DNA of 25,553 nucleotides. Source: Synergistaceae bacterium. Its GTDB lineage: Bacteria > Synergistota > Synergistia > Synergistales > Aminobacteriaceae. This document shows positions 16,535-23,856 of this stretch, one piece after another. The stretch spans positions 1 through 25,553 of the forward strand of contig JAFVEW010000236.1 in the NCBI GenBank assembly GCA_017475805.1. The letters run 5' to 3'. Each line of letters starts with the position of its first letter. Position 1 is the first letter of the stretch. Below the pieces are notes generated by a model. The model saw nothing but the letters and a program-made list of their open reading frames with translations. It made no database searches and had not been told where the DNA came from. A program made the translations under genes and the position numbers.

Positions 16535-16987
16535 ATGCCGGTAACTTCAGACTTCAAAAAAGCAATAAAAGAAAAAAACGTAGGCCGCGTCAGAATAATG
16601 ATGAAAGACAGCTTAGTGCGCGATCCGTCATTTGAGGAATTTGACGAGATGACCCGCGAAGCTGAAAAATATCTCGGCTCGGGCATACTTTACGACAGGC
16701 ACGACGGCGAAACGTTCAGCACTGATAAGTCAGACTGGAATAAAGCTTACATGAATAATCTTCTGGTAGATTTAATGTCTAATTTTTCGTGTGAACGCCT
16801 TGATCATCTTAAAAGCGTCTGCGGTGTAATTTATGCTGACGAAATCAAGAACTCTCAGCAAGCCAAGAGAGTAACAGAAAAGCACCAAACGAGCCGTGAA
16901 AAAAACAGCAGTTCATTAATATTTATTATAATTGCTGCTATTTTAATAATTACTCTGCTTATTTTTATAATCATGAGGAATTTTTAA
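16535..16987 (+). CDS. Small tail-anchored membrane protein
   Basis: ATG 16535 is chosen because AAGGAGG (16521-16527) is 7 bases away; TTG 16529 is too close. Residues 1-105 make a soluble helical domain with VRIMMKDSLVRDPSFEEFDEM, YDRHDGETF, and NFSCERLDHLKSV. Similar pattern blocks recur, as far as I recall, in proteins beside bacterial conflict genes, so this may be a portable adaptor domain. After a polar linker the last ~25 residues are a single hydrophobic helix (LIFIIIAAILIITLLIFII) followed by MRNF, making it a tail-anchored protein facing the cytoplasm. It lies 15 bases after the dynamin stop. It may recruit the dynamin pair or the HerA ATPase to the membrane. Confidence 0.75.
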   Translation: MPVTSDFKKAIKEKNVGRVRIMMKDSLVRDPSFEEFDEMTREAEKYLGSGILYDRHDGETFSTDKSDWNKAYMNNLLVDLMSNFSCERLDHLKSVCGVIYADEIKNSQQAKRVTEKHQTSREKNSSSLIFIIIAAILIITLLIFIIMRNF

Positions 16988-16995
16988 GATTTAAT

Positions 16996-17030
16996 ATAAT
17001 ATAAGATAAGATAATATAAGATAAGATAAG
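16996..17030 (+). repeat. Short tandem repeat in the leader of the HerA gene (ATAAG/ATAAT pentamers)
   Basis: Seven pentamers (ATAAT or ATAAG) run in tandem: two perfect 15-mers plus ATAAG. They directly abut the AAAGGAGA ribosome-binding site (17031-17038). The array contains a TATAAT-like box at 16995-17000. Confidence 0.8.
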
Positions 17031-17044
17031 AAAGGAGACAGAAA

Positions 17045-20000
17045 ATGCCTGACAAAAATTTTTCGGAACAGAATTCTCTGAGATCTGCCGCGCGGACAGA
17101 GAAAAATCTGAGCGAGCGTAAAGAACTCGAGCAGCAAACGAAATTTTTTGAGCAATTAAATTCAGCCTTATCAATGGCCAGCGATGTTGTCTCAAAAAAT
17201 TATCTGGCTGGGCTTAATCGGCTGGAGGTTATTCCGTTTAATTCAAAAACTGACATCAGCCGTGATTTAAGGATTTTCAAGATTACTGAAATGACCTATG
17301 AAAAAGATGAGTTTGCCTCTTATAAATTTGCAGCGGCGTTTAATGCGTTATCGTCGATAAATTGCGCCGTTTTCCTGATAATTCAGAGCGATGGGCAAGA
17401 CACTTCTTTTTATCTGGGAGTACGTTCAAATGATAAGGCTCACGAAATATCATCAATAAAGAACACGCTTAAAAAAGCACTCATCGGACAGTTCCCGGGC
17501 ATTAAAATCAATGATAATTATCTTAATGACGACATACAAAATTTAATTTCAAGCATTGATACGCATAGCATCTGTGCTGTTTCCTGCGTTGCCGGCAGCA
17601 AAGAGGGCGAAAATAAATTGAACTCAGCTTTTGTTCAGGGGCTTGAAAAATTTGCTTTGTCAATGCAGGGCGAAAAATACACGGCTGTGATTTTAGCTAA
17701 TAGCAATCCGAGCGAACACATTATAAAACTTCGCAATGACTATGAAACTATTTACAGTAATCTTTCAATGTTTGCCTCGAAACAGATAAGCAACTCTGTA
17801 AATAATTCTATAAGCTTTTCAGAGGCGCTGTCTCAAAGCGAGACACATGGAACAAGTTCGTCAACAGGCTCATCCATTACTACAAGCCACTCAACTTCAA
17901 AAACTGAAGGGACAAACGAGGGAACTTCGGAAAAGTCTGCGGCTGGAAAAGGATTATTGGTTGGAGGAGCTGCGTTAGGGGCTGCAGCAGCTTTCTTTCC
18001 GCCAATAACACCAGTTGCTATCGCTGTCGGAGCATTAAGCGGCCTTACAGCGACAAAAACAACTGGGACAAATTCATCAAAATCTGAAAGCGACAGCGTA
18101 TCCCAAAGCACTCAAGAAAGCCATGCCATTAATGACAGCGAGAGTAAAAGCCAGACGCGGACGGCAGCTAATCAAAGCGGAACGTCTCAGAGTGTTACAT
18201 TTACACAAACGGACAAAAAGATCAGCGGCCTTCTTGAGAGAATTGACACACAATTAAAACGTGTCAAAGAATTTGAAAGTCTCGGAATGTGGGAATGTGC
18301 GGCTTATTTTATGGCTGAGGACGTTCATACTGCTGAAATGGCGGCATTGTCTTATAAAGCCCTGATGAGCGGTGCAAATTCCGGCGTTGAAACAAGCGCA
18401 ATAAATTCTTGGAACGAAAGCAGCAGAGATGAACTCGTTAAAGCGAGAACCGCTAAAGTCGCAAAATACATAAAAAATTTCGTCCATCCTGTTTTCAAGT
18501 ATGGCAGCGGCATACCTGTGACTCCGTCAGCTTTTGTCAGCGGAAATGAATTAGCTTTGCATATGGGCTTGCCCCGTCATTCAGTCCGTGGGCTTCCTGT
18601 TATAGAACATGCAAAATTTGAACTTGAAATTATACGTTACGATAATAAAAAGCCTGACCATTCGCTGTATCTTGGAAATTCATTTAATATGGGCAGTGAA
18701 ACCGCAGGCTGCGTTAATCTTGACCGCGGCAGCCTGACCATGCACACTTTTATTACTGGGTCAACGGGCTCAGGCAAGAGCAGCACTGTTTACGGAATGC
18801 TTGAACAGCTCAAAAAAGCAAAAATAAATTTCATGGTAATAGAACCAGCAAAAGGCGAATATAAAAATATTTTGGGAATTTACGATGACGTTTTGGTTTT
18901 AGGTACAAACCCAAATTACAGCAAGCTGTTGAAAATAAATCCATTTAAATTTCCTAAAGGCGTTCATGTTCTTGAACATATTGACAGGCTGCTTGATGTT
19001 TTTAACGTATGCTGGCCGATGTACGCCGCCATGCCCGCTGTTTTAAAATCTGCGGTGAGTAATGCCTATGAAACTTGCGGCTGGGATTTATTAACTTCAC
19101 AAAATCGTTTTAATGAAAAATTTTTCCCGACTTTTGCCGATTTGTTATTTGAATTATCGCAAGTTATTTCAACGTCAGCATATTCTCAGGAAACAAAAGG
19201 AGATTATATCGGAGCTTTAAGCACGCGTATAAGTTCGCTTACGAACGGGATTAACGGGCAAATTTTCTGCGCTGACGAAATCGACAATCAAACTTTGTTT
19301 GACGGCAGCGTCATAATAGATTTAAGCCGCGTTGGTTCAATCGAGACGAAATCGCTGATTATGGGACTGCTTTTAATTCGTTTACATGAATACAGAAGCT
19401 CAAACAGCGGGGTAATGAATGCGGCCTTGAAACACGTTACAGTACTTGAAGAAGCTCATCATTTATTGAAGCGCACAAGCACGGAACAAAATTTTGAAGG
19501 CGCAAATTTAGCAGGAAAATCCGTTGAGATGTTAGCAAATTCTATTGCCGAAATGCGGACTTGGGGCGAGGGATTTATTATAGCTGACCAGTCGCCGAAC
19601 GCCTTAGACCCGTCAGCGATCAGGAACACGAACACAAAAATTATTATGCGTCTTCCTGATGAAGCTGACCGCAGACTGGCAGGAAAATCAGCGTCATTAA
19701 AAGATGAACAGCTTGAGGAACTTGCAAAACTTCCGGGCGGAGTTGCTGCCGTTTATCAAAATGATTGGGCAGCTCCCGTTTTATGCAAAATCAGAAAATT
19801 TGAAACGAGCGCTAAAAAATTTGAGTATGTTCCCGATTTAAGCGAACAGTTTAATGAACGTATGATTAAAAATGCGCTGATGAAATTTTTATTGAAGAGC
19901 AGGATTCCGGACAATGCAGAACCTGACCTTGAAATCATCGAACGCGGCTTGAAAAAACTGCCAGTGCATACAAAATTAAAACTTGCCTTGCTTCAAAATG

Positions 20001-20317
20001 TCCAACAATATAAACGTGACGGGAAAATTGCGTTATGGGACGAAGAAAGATTTTCTGAACTTGCCAAAGTCGTTACGGATTTAATATGCGGCAAAGAACG
20101 GCTTGAAAAAATCATCAAGCCGGATTCGTCTGCTCACGAAGTACAGGAATTATTATTTCATGAAATTGACAGGTACGCTCCTGAAATGCCGTCAGCTTTG
20201 CAATTTGCAGTCTGCCAGTGCCTCATGAAAAATTATTCACGGACTGACGGCGAACGCTTAAATTTATACTCCGAGTGGCGCGAGTATGCTATTAAAAGAG
20301 GAGCTGAAATTAAATAA
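17045..20317 (+). CDS. HerA/FtsK-type ATPase with Ser/Thr-rich insert
   Basis: A large motor ATPase of the HerA-FtsK superfamily (DUF87-like). ATG 17045 is 6 bases after AAAGGAGA. Residues 1-250 are an uncharacterised alpha/beta region. Residues about 252-390 are very rich in Ser and Thr, interrupted by an Ala/Gly-rich hydrophobic hairpin (about 300-340) around FFPPITPVAIAVG. The ATPase core carries Walker A GSTGSGKS at 572-579 and Walker B VTVLEEAHH at 798-806, followed by DQSPNALDP and IIMRLPDEADRR, typical for HerA-like ATPases. The family usually forms hexameric rings that pump DNA or work with nucleases; some members may export proteins. The stop overlaps the start of the nuclease gene by one base, so the two are probably coupled. 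Confidence 0.85.
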   Translation: MPDKNFSEQNSLRSAARTEKNLSERKELEQQTKFFEQLNSALSMASDVVSKNYLAGLNRLEVIPFNSKTDISRDLRIFKITEMTYEKDEFASYKFAAAFNALSSINCAVFLIIQSDGQDTSFYLGVRSNDKAHEISSIKNTLKKALIGQFPGIKINDNYLNDDIQNLISSIDTHSICAVSCVAGSKEGENKLNSAFVQGLEKFALSMQGEKYTAVILANSNPSEHIIKLRNDYETIYSNLSMFASKQISNSVNNSISFSEALSQSETHGTSSSTGSSITTSHSTSKTEGTNEGTSEKSAAGKGLLVGGAALGAAAAFFPPITPVAIAVGALSGLTATKTTGTNSSKSESDSVSQSTQESHAINDSESKSQTRTAANQSGTSQSVTFTQTDKKISGLLERIDTQLKRVKEFESLGMWECAAYFMAEDVHTAEMAALSYKALMSGANSGVETSAINSWNESSRDELVKARTAKVAKYIKNFVHPVFKYGSGIPVTPSAFVSGNELALHMGLPRHSVRGLPVIEHAKFELEIIRYDNKKPDHSLYLGNSFNMGSETAGCVNLDRGSLTMHTFITGSTGSGKSSTVYGMLEQLKKAKINFMVIEPAKGEYKNILGIYDDVLVLGTNPNYSKLLKINPFKFPKGVHVLEHIDRLLDVFNVCWPMYAAMPAVLKSAVSNAYETCGWDLLTSQNRFNEKFFPTFADLLFELSQVISTSAYSQETKGDYIGALSTRISSLTNGINGQIFCADEIDNQTLFDGSVIIDLSRVGSIETKSLIMGLLLIRLHEYRSSNSGVMNAALKHVTVLEEAHHLLKRTSTEQNFEGANLAGKSVEMLANSIAEMRTWGEGFIIADQSPNALDPSAIRNTNTKIIMRLPDEADRRLAGKSASLKDEQLEELAKLPGGVAAVYQNDWAAPVLCKIRKFETSAKKFEYVPDLSEQFNERMIKNALMKFLLKSRIPDNAEPDLEIIERGLKKLPVHTKLKLALLQNVQQYKRDGKIALWDEERFSELAKVVTDLICGKERLEKIIKPDSSAHEVQELLFHEIDRYAPEMPSALQFAVCQCLMKNYSRTDGERLNLYSEWREYAIKRGAEIK

Positions 20318-21072
20318 TGTTTCGTTTATTTAAACATTTTAATGAAGTCGAAAAAACGCAACAGGGACTCGAAAAAGCTGTCGAGTGGACGAAAGCAAGA
20401 ATCGCAGCTCTCGATAAACCTATTGCAATGGAAATAGCTTTTGATAAGTCTGCATCTATGCAAGAAGAACTTTCTCAAAATGTTACGGACTTAAAAGAAG
20501 CCAAAAGCGATAACACGGAGCTTGCTGAACCGAGTAAAAAAGAAATCGCAAACGAAACTGATACGGGCTTTGATGATAAGAAAAAGGAAACGCCTTTTTA
20601 TGACGACAATGGAAATGAGTACCGTATCGGTAACGAGCTTCTTCCTAATAATAGCTATGAGCTGAACGGATATAAGTTCACAACGGACGAAAACGGCAGA
20701 ATTATTTCGGCGGAGGGAACTTTGCATATGACAGAGCGTGAAAAACGCCTCAGAATCAAAGATTCCATAGAAGATATCGGCAAGGGGGATCAGAGAGAAG
20801 GGGACGACAGAGGGCATTTAATCGGCGATCAATTTGATGGCCCTAATGGGATGGAGAACTTAATCCCACAAGATGCTGCTATTAACCAAAAAGACTATCG
20901 AACTTTTGAGAACCAATTAGCAAACGCAGTAAAAGAAGGAAAAACTGTGTATGTGAAAGTTGAACCGTATTACGAAGGAGCTTCCCGCAGACCGAGCGAT
21001 ATTGTAGTAACATATAATATCGATGGCAACGAAAATATCAGGGTTTTTCCTAATAATAAGGAGGCAGTATAA
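20317..21072 (+). CDS. DNA/RNA non-specific endonuclease toxin
   Basis: A His-Me finger nuclease of the Endonuclea_NS_2 type. The catalytic motif DRGHL is at residues 164-168, followed by D171, and by N181 and N190 in ENLIPQ and AINQ, matching the family. Before it, residues about 95-140 hold the usual pre-domain (EYRIGNELLPNNSYELNGY, then TDENGRIISAEG). The N-terminal ~90 residues are helical, then charged and linker-like. There is no signal peptide, so delivery or intracellular action must rely on another factor. The ATG overlaps the HerA stop by one base, and its own stop overlaps the immunity gene. It should degrade nucleic acid of a target cell, or of the host when unleashed. Confidence 0.9.
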   Translation: MFRLFKHFNEVEKTQQGLEKAVEWTKARIAALDKPIAMEIAFDKSASMQEELSQNVTDLKEAKSDNTELAEPSKKEIANETDTGFDDKKKETPFYDDNGNEYRIGNELLPNNSYELNGYKFTTDENGRIISAEGTLHMTEREKRLRIKDSIEDIGKGDQREGDDRGHLIGDQFDGPNGMENLIPQDAAINQKDYRTFENQLANAVKEGKTVYVKVEPYYEGASRRPSDIVVTYNIDGNENIRVFPNNKEAV

Positions 21073-21449
21073 TGAATAGCAGAGTCTTTCAGGAGATATA
21101 CGATGTTTTAGCGGTACTTCTCCCTGAACATTGGAAGAAAGTAATTTTTCGAGCGGCATATACTACGGGCAGTTATAGCATAAAGTATTATGTTGAAATT
21201 GAGGACGGCACATTTGTCGATTGTTTTTCTTTGCCTGGAATTTCGCGCTCCCAGCTCATCGAGGCTTTTATAAGCATTAATAAGATTATATCCGCAGATC
21301 GGAAAGAATTATCCGAAAAAGACAAATGGTCGGTTCTGACGATGATTATTAATACGGATGGGACGTTTAAGACGGAGTTCGAATATACGGACATCACAGA
21401 AAATGCCGTATCATATCTTGAAGCGTTGGAAGAGAAGTATTTGAAATAA
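21072..21449 (+). CDS. YezG-like (DUF600) immunity protein
   Basis: A 125-residue acidic protein with the features of the YezG/DUF600 immunity family: IYDVLAVLLPEHWKKVIFRAAY at the start, KYYVEIEDGTFVD, KWSVLTMIINTDGTFKTEFEY in the middle and a final LEEKYLK. Members neutralise nuclease toxins, including those of LXG type in Bacillus. ATG 21072 overlaps the toxin stop by one base and is 7 bases after AAGGAGG, so it is made together with the toxin, as an antidote should be. Confidence 0.85.
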   Translation: MNSRVFQEIYDVLAVLLPEHWKKVIFRAAYTTGSYSIKYYVEIEDGTFVDCFSLPGISRSQLIEAFISINKIISADRKELSEKDKWSVLTMIINTDGTFKTEFEYTDITENAVSYLEALEEKYLK

Positions 21450-21460
21450 TTATAATTATT

Positions 21461-21570
21461 ATGAAAAAATACTATCTGTCAAAATTTCATACAGCAGGCA
21501 TTTTCATGCCTATCGTCTCGAAAATACAGGAGATTTCCTGATGATTATTACTCCTGAGAAAGCAATATAA
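21461..21570 (+). pseudogene. Possible gene remnant (frameshifted)
   Basis: ATG 21461 opens 26 codons starting MKKYYLSKFHTAGIF, which resembles the start of HIRAN-type domains. In another frame the DNA continues as HAYRLENTGDFLMIITPEKAI to TAA 21568-21570. Both halves look coding-like, but no ribosome-binding site is visible. The call is weak. Confidence 0.22.
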
Positions 21571-21576
21571 AAAAAT

Positions 21577-21616
21577 GCCAGTACCTTTATTTATAAAAAA
21601 TTTAGGAGGTACTGGC
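21577..21616. terminator. Inverted repeat, possible terminator of the toxin operon
   Basis: GCCAGTACCT (21577-21586) pairs exactly with AGGTACTGGC (21607-21616) around a 20-nt AT-rich loop. On the plus strand TGTTTATTT follows; on the minus strand a TTTTTTT run follows. It could act as a terminator in either direction, or be an operator for the WYL regulator that starts 88 bases downstream. Confidence 0.45.
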
Positions 21617-21703
21617 TGTTTATTTCCAGCTCTTTATTTAGACGAGAATTTATTTTTATTTAATTCAAATTTAAATTCTTTAAATTCATAGGAGAAAAAA
21701 CTT

Positions 21704-22699
21704 ATGGCACGCGCAATTACTTCATTTAGAATAAGACGACTGCTTAATCTGGTAACATTCCTTCGCAAAAAAGGTGAATACGGCGCAGAGGTTGCTGATA
21801 TTATGGATTACTGCGAATATAATGACCGCCGTGCACTTCAAGAAGATATAAGAATGTTACGAGATGAATACAGAACAGAAATAATTTTTAAGCGAAAGAA
21901 GCCTTATAGGTACTGCCTAAAATCCGAGGGCGATTTTTTGCTTTCATTAAATCTCAACGAAGAAGATGTCATAGCTTTGGCAGCGGGTTTGGGAATGGTA
22001 TCGCATTTTATTCCGCCTATGGAAAATAATTGTAAATTTCTTTGGGATAAAATAAAAAAAATTTTGCCGGAAAATTTGGTAAATTTCGGTCAATGGCTTT
22101 CGGGCGTTGCAACAGTAGCAACGCCGGTTTCAGGCATGAACGCTGAAATTTTTAATACTATATTAAAAGCCCTGCGAGACAAATCAATGCTTGAACTTAA
22201 TTATACTTCGCCGTACAAAAAACGTGAAACACATTCGCATATCCTCGCGCCGTGGGGAATTTTCTTCCGCGCTCATGCTTGGTATTTACTCGCTGGGAAA
22301 CAAGAACAACAAATTCCTTACGTGTTTCGAATTTCAAGAATCAGCAAAGCTGAAATTCGTTCTGATATTGTATTTATCGAAAAGCCCAAGAATTATTCGC
22401 AGGAAATTTTTACTGCTTCAGCTTGGTATGCCGCGCCAGGAGAATTAAATTTCAACATAAAATTAAAAATCGTAGAACCAATGGCTACAATAGTTATGGA
22501 AACAACATGGAATCCAACGCAACAAACTCGAAGAATTGACAAAGACACAATCGAATTAACGGCTCACGTTCCAGATCTGAAAGAAGCAGCTCTCTGGGTA
22601 CTTTCATCTGCTCCATATATCACAGTTGAAGAGCCTTACGCACTGCGGGAAATCGTATGGGAATTAGCTCAAAAAATGATGACCTTAAACAGCATATAA
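21704..22699 (+). CDS. WYL-domain transcriptional regulator
   Basis: A 331-residue regulator with the usual WYL layout: winged helix-turn-helix at about 1-60 (RRLLNLVTFLRKKG, DRRALQEDIRMLRDEY), a middle linker, the WYL domain at about 150-230 with the literal W193-Y194-L195, FRISRI shortly after, and a WCX-type C-terminus (240-331). ATG 21704 is 8 bases after AGGAG. WYL proteins bind nucleic acid ligands and repress or activate DNA repair and anti-phage loci. Its position next to the toxin operon suggests control of this island. It is followed by a separate promoter, so it need not be co-transcribed with the next gene. Confidence 0.88.
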   Translation: MARAITSFRIRRLLNLVTFLRKKGEYGAEVADIMDYCEYNDRRALQEDIRMLRDEYRTEIIFKRKKPYRYCLKSEGDFLLSLNLNEEDVIALAAGLGMVSHFIPPMENNCKFLWDKIKKILPENLVNFGQWLSGVATVATPVSGMNAEIFNTILKALRDKSMLELNYTSPYKKRETHSHILAPWGIFFRAHAWYLLAGKQEQQIPYVFRISRISKAEIRSDIVFIEKPKNYSQEIFTASAWYAAPGELNFNIKLKIVEPMATIVMETTWNPTQQTRRIDKDTIELTAHVPDLKEAALWVLSSAPYITVEEPYALREIVWELAQKMMTLNSI

Positions 22700-22707
22700 T
22701 AAATATT

Positions 22708-22737
22708 TTGAAATATAAGTTATAATTACTTTATAAA
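22708..22737 (+). promoter_or_regulatory. Possible sigma-70 promoter of the PLD-like gene
   Basis: TTGAAA (22708-22713) and TATAAA (22732-22737) are spaced 18 bases apart, 42 bases before the next ATG. AT-rich context lowers certainty. Confidence 0.4.
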
Positions 22738-22779
22738 TATGGGCATTCAACATCTTAAGATAGAAAGGCAGAGATAAAA

Positions 22780-23538
22780 ATGTCAGATAAAAAGAATAGC
22801 AAGAAAACAAAAATTAGTTTAGAGCATTTAATTAATATTGTTATTTTGCTTATTGGAATAATTACGATATGCATAGGCGTATTTGTAAATGAAAAAGCTG
22901 AAACTATACTGGTTAGTATAGGAGCATCTATGGTTGCAAGCTCAGTAGTTTCATTCCTGACTTCAATTTATATTTTAAAATACCAACGAGCAAAAGAAAT
23001 TTCAGAAATATGGGGAATTCATTCTATTCAAGAACAACGTGCCATAATGAATATTCAAGTTAATGAACATATGCTTAGAGCAAAAGAGCATATCGATATT
23101 ATTGCATACGGGCTTAAGTCATTAAGAGAAAATAGAACTTATGTTATTGAAAATGCCTTAAAAAGAAATGTTCAAATAAGAATTATTACAGTAAGTCCTA
23201 ATAATAGTATTTTATTATTTAAAGATAAAGATGAAAATAAGGTTGAAGGCAGCACAGCTAAATCTATTAAGGAACTCATAAAATGGGCAAGTCAGCTGAA
23301 AGTAAATAACAATAATATCGAATTTAGATTTTGCGAAACATTGCCTTCTGAACTCTATTACAGGGTGGATAATTATGTTTATGTAGGCCCTTATCAATTT
23401 GGACGTGAAAGTCAGCGCACTATTACTACAGAATACAAAGCTCCCGGAGACGGTTTCAAATATTATACAGGCTATTTTGAATATTTGTGGGATAACAAAA
23501 ATTTTTGTTCAAATCATAGTTTCAGTTCTGATGTATAG
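22780..23538 (+). CDS. Two-pass membrane protein with degenerate PLD-like domain
   Basis: ATG 22780 is preceded by GAAAGGCAGAG. Two membrane helices lie at about 17-36 and 43-66, and the short lysine-rich N-terminus suggests both ends are cytoplasmic. The C-terminal ~180 residues look like a phospholipase D-type fold: HMLRAKEHIDIIAYGLKSL, then NALKRNVQIRIITVSP, then YYRVDNYVYVGPYQFG near 200. In true PLD enzymes the last block carries HxK...D. Here the His is missing (YRVD), so catalysis by the canonical mechanism is unlikely. Membrane-linked small effectors are common in abortive-infection loci, but this role is inference. PLD-like assignment is moderate; the membrane helices are clear. Confidence 0.6.
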   Translation: MSDKKNSKKTKISLEHLINIVILLIGIITICIGVFVNEKAETILVSIGASMVASSVVSFLTSIYILKYQRAKEISEIWGIHSIQEQRAIMNIQVNEHMLRAKEHIDIIAYGLKSLRENRTYVIENALKRNVQIRIITVSPNNSILLFKDKDENKVEGSTAKSIKELIKWASQLKVNNNNIEFRFCETLPSELYYRVDNYVYVGPYQFGRESQRTITTEYKAPGDGFKYYTGYFEYLWDNKNFCSNHSFSSDV

Positions 23539-23856
23539 CTAAAGCACTTAGAAACTAAAATCTCAGGGGGCTTTTGCTTGGAAGTCTGCACCGGAGCTTT
23601 TCTGTCAGTTCAGGACCTCTCCCCCATAGTAAGATCAAGACTATAAATTTTTAAAGTGTGTTAGCTATAAAAATATCTCCAGAGAAATTTATTTGCTGCT
23701 GTTATAATAACGTGATTATATTTTCACAATTTAATCAAGCCCCGCAGCGTCAAGCACTCGCTTACGGAGCTTGATATAAGCCTTACGCCTGTATTAACCG
23801 AGAATGTACACTGGTAAAATTATTACAAAAATTTTAAATTAAATTTTAATTTTTAA
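23539..23856. other. Non-coding gap between the island and RNase G/E
   Basis: No convincing gene or RNA gene is visible. The gap holds CTCAGGGGGCTTTT (about 23563-23576), which looks like the right arm of a terminator without its partner; a GGGGG/CCCCC pair (23567-23571 and 23621-23625); and a small hairpin TCAAGC/GCTTGA (23750-23755 with 23769-23774). Convergent genes flank it, so terminators are expected, yet none is strong. It may be the scar of past insertion or deletion. Confidence 0.4.

Noticed and set aside
23539..23856. tRNA or small structured RNA in the gap
   Set aside because: No cloverleaf with a T-loop GTTCRA pattern and no strong long stem are visible; the G5/C5 pairing alone is not enough.
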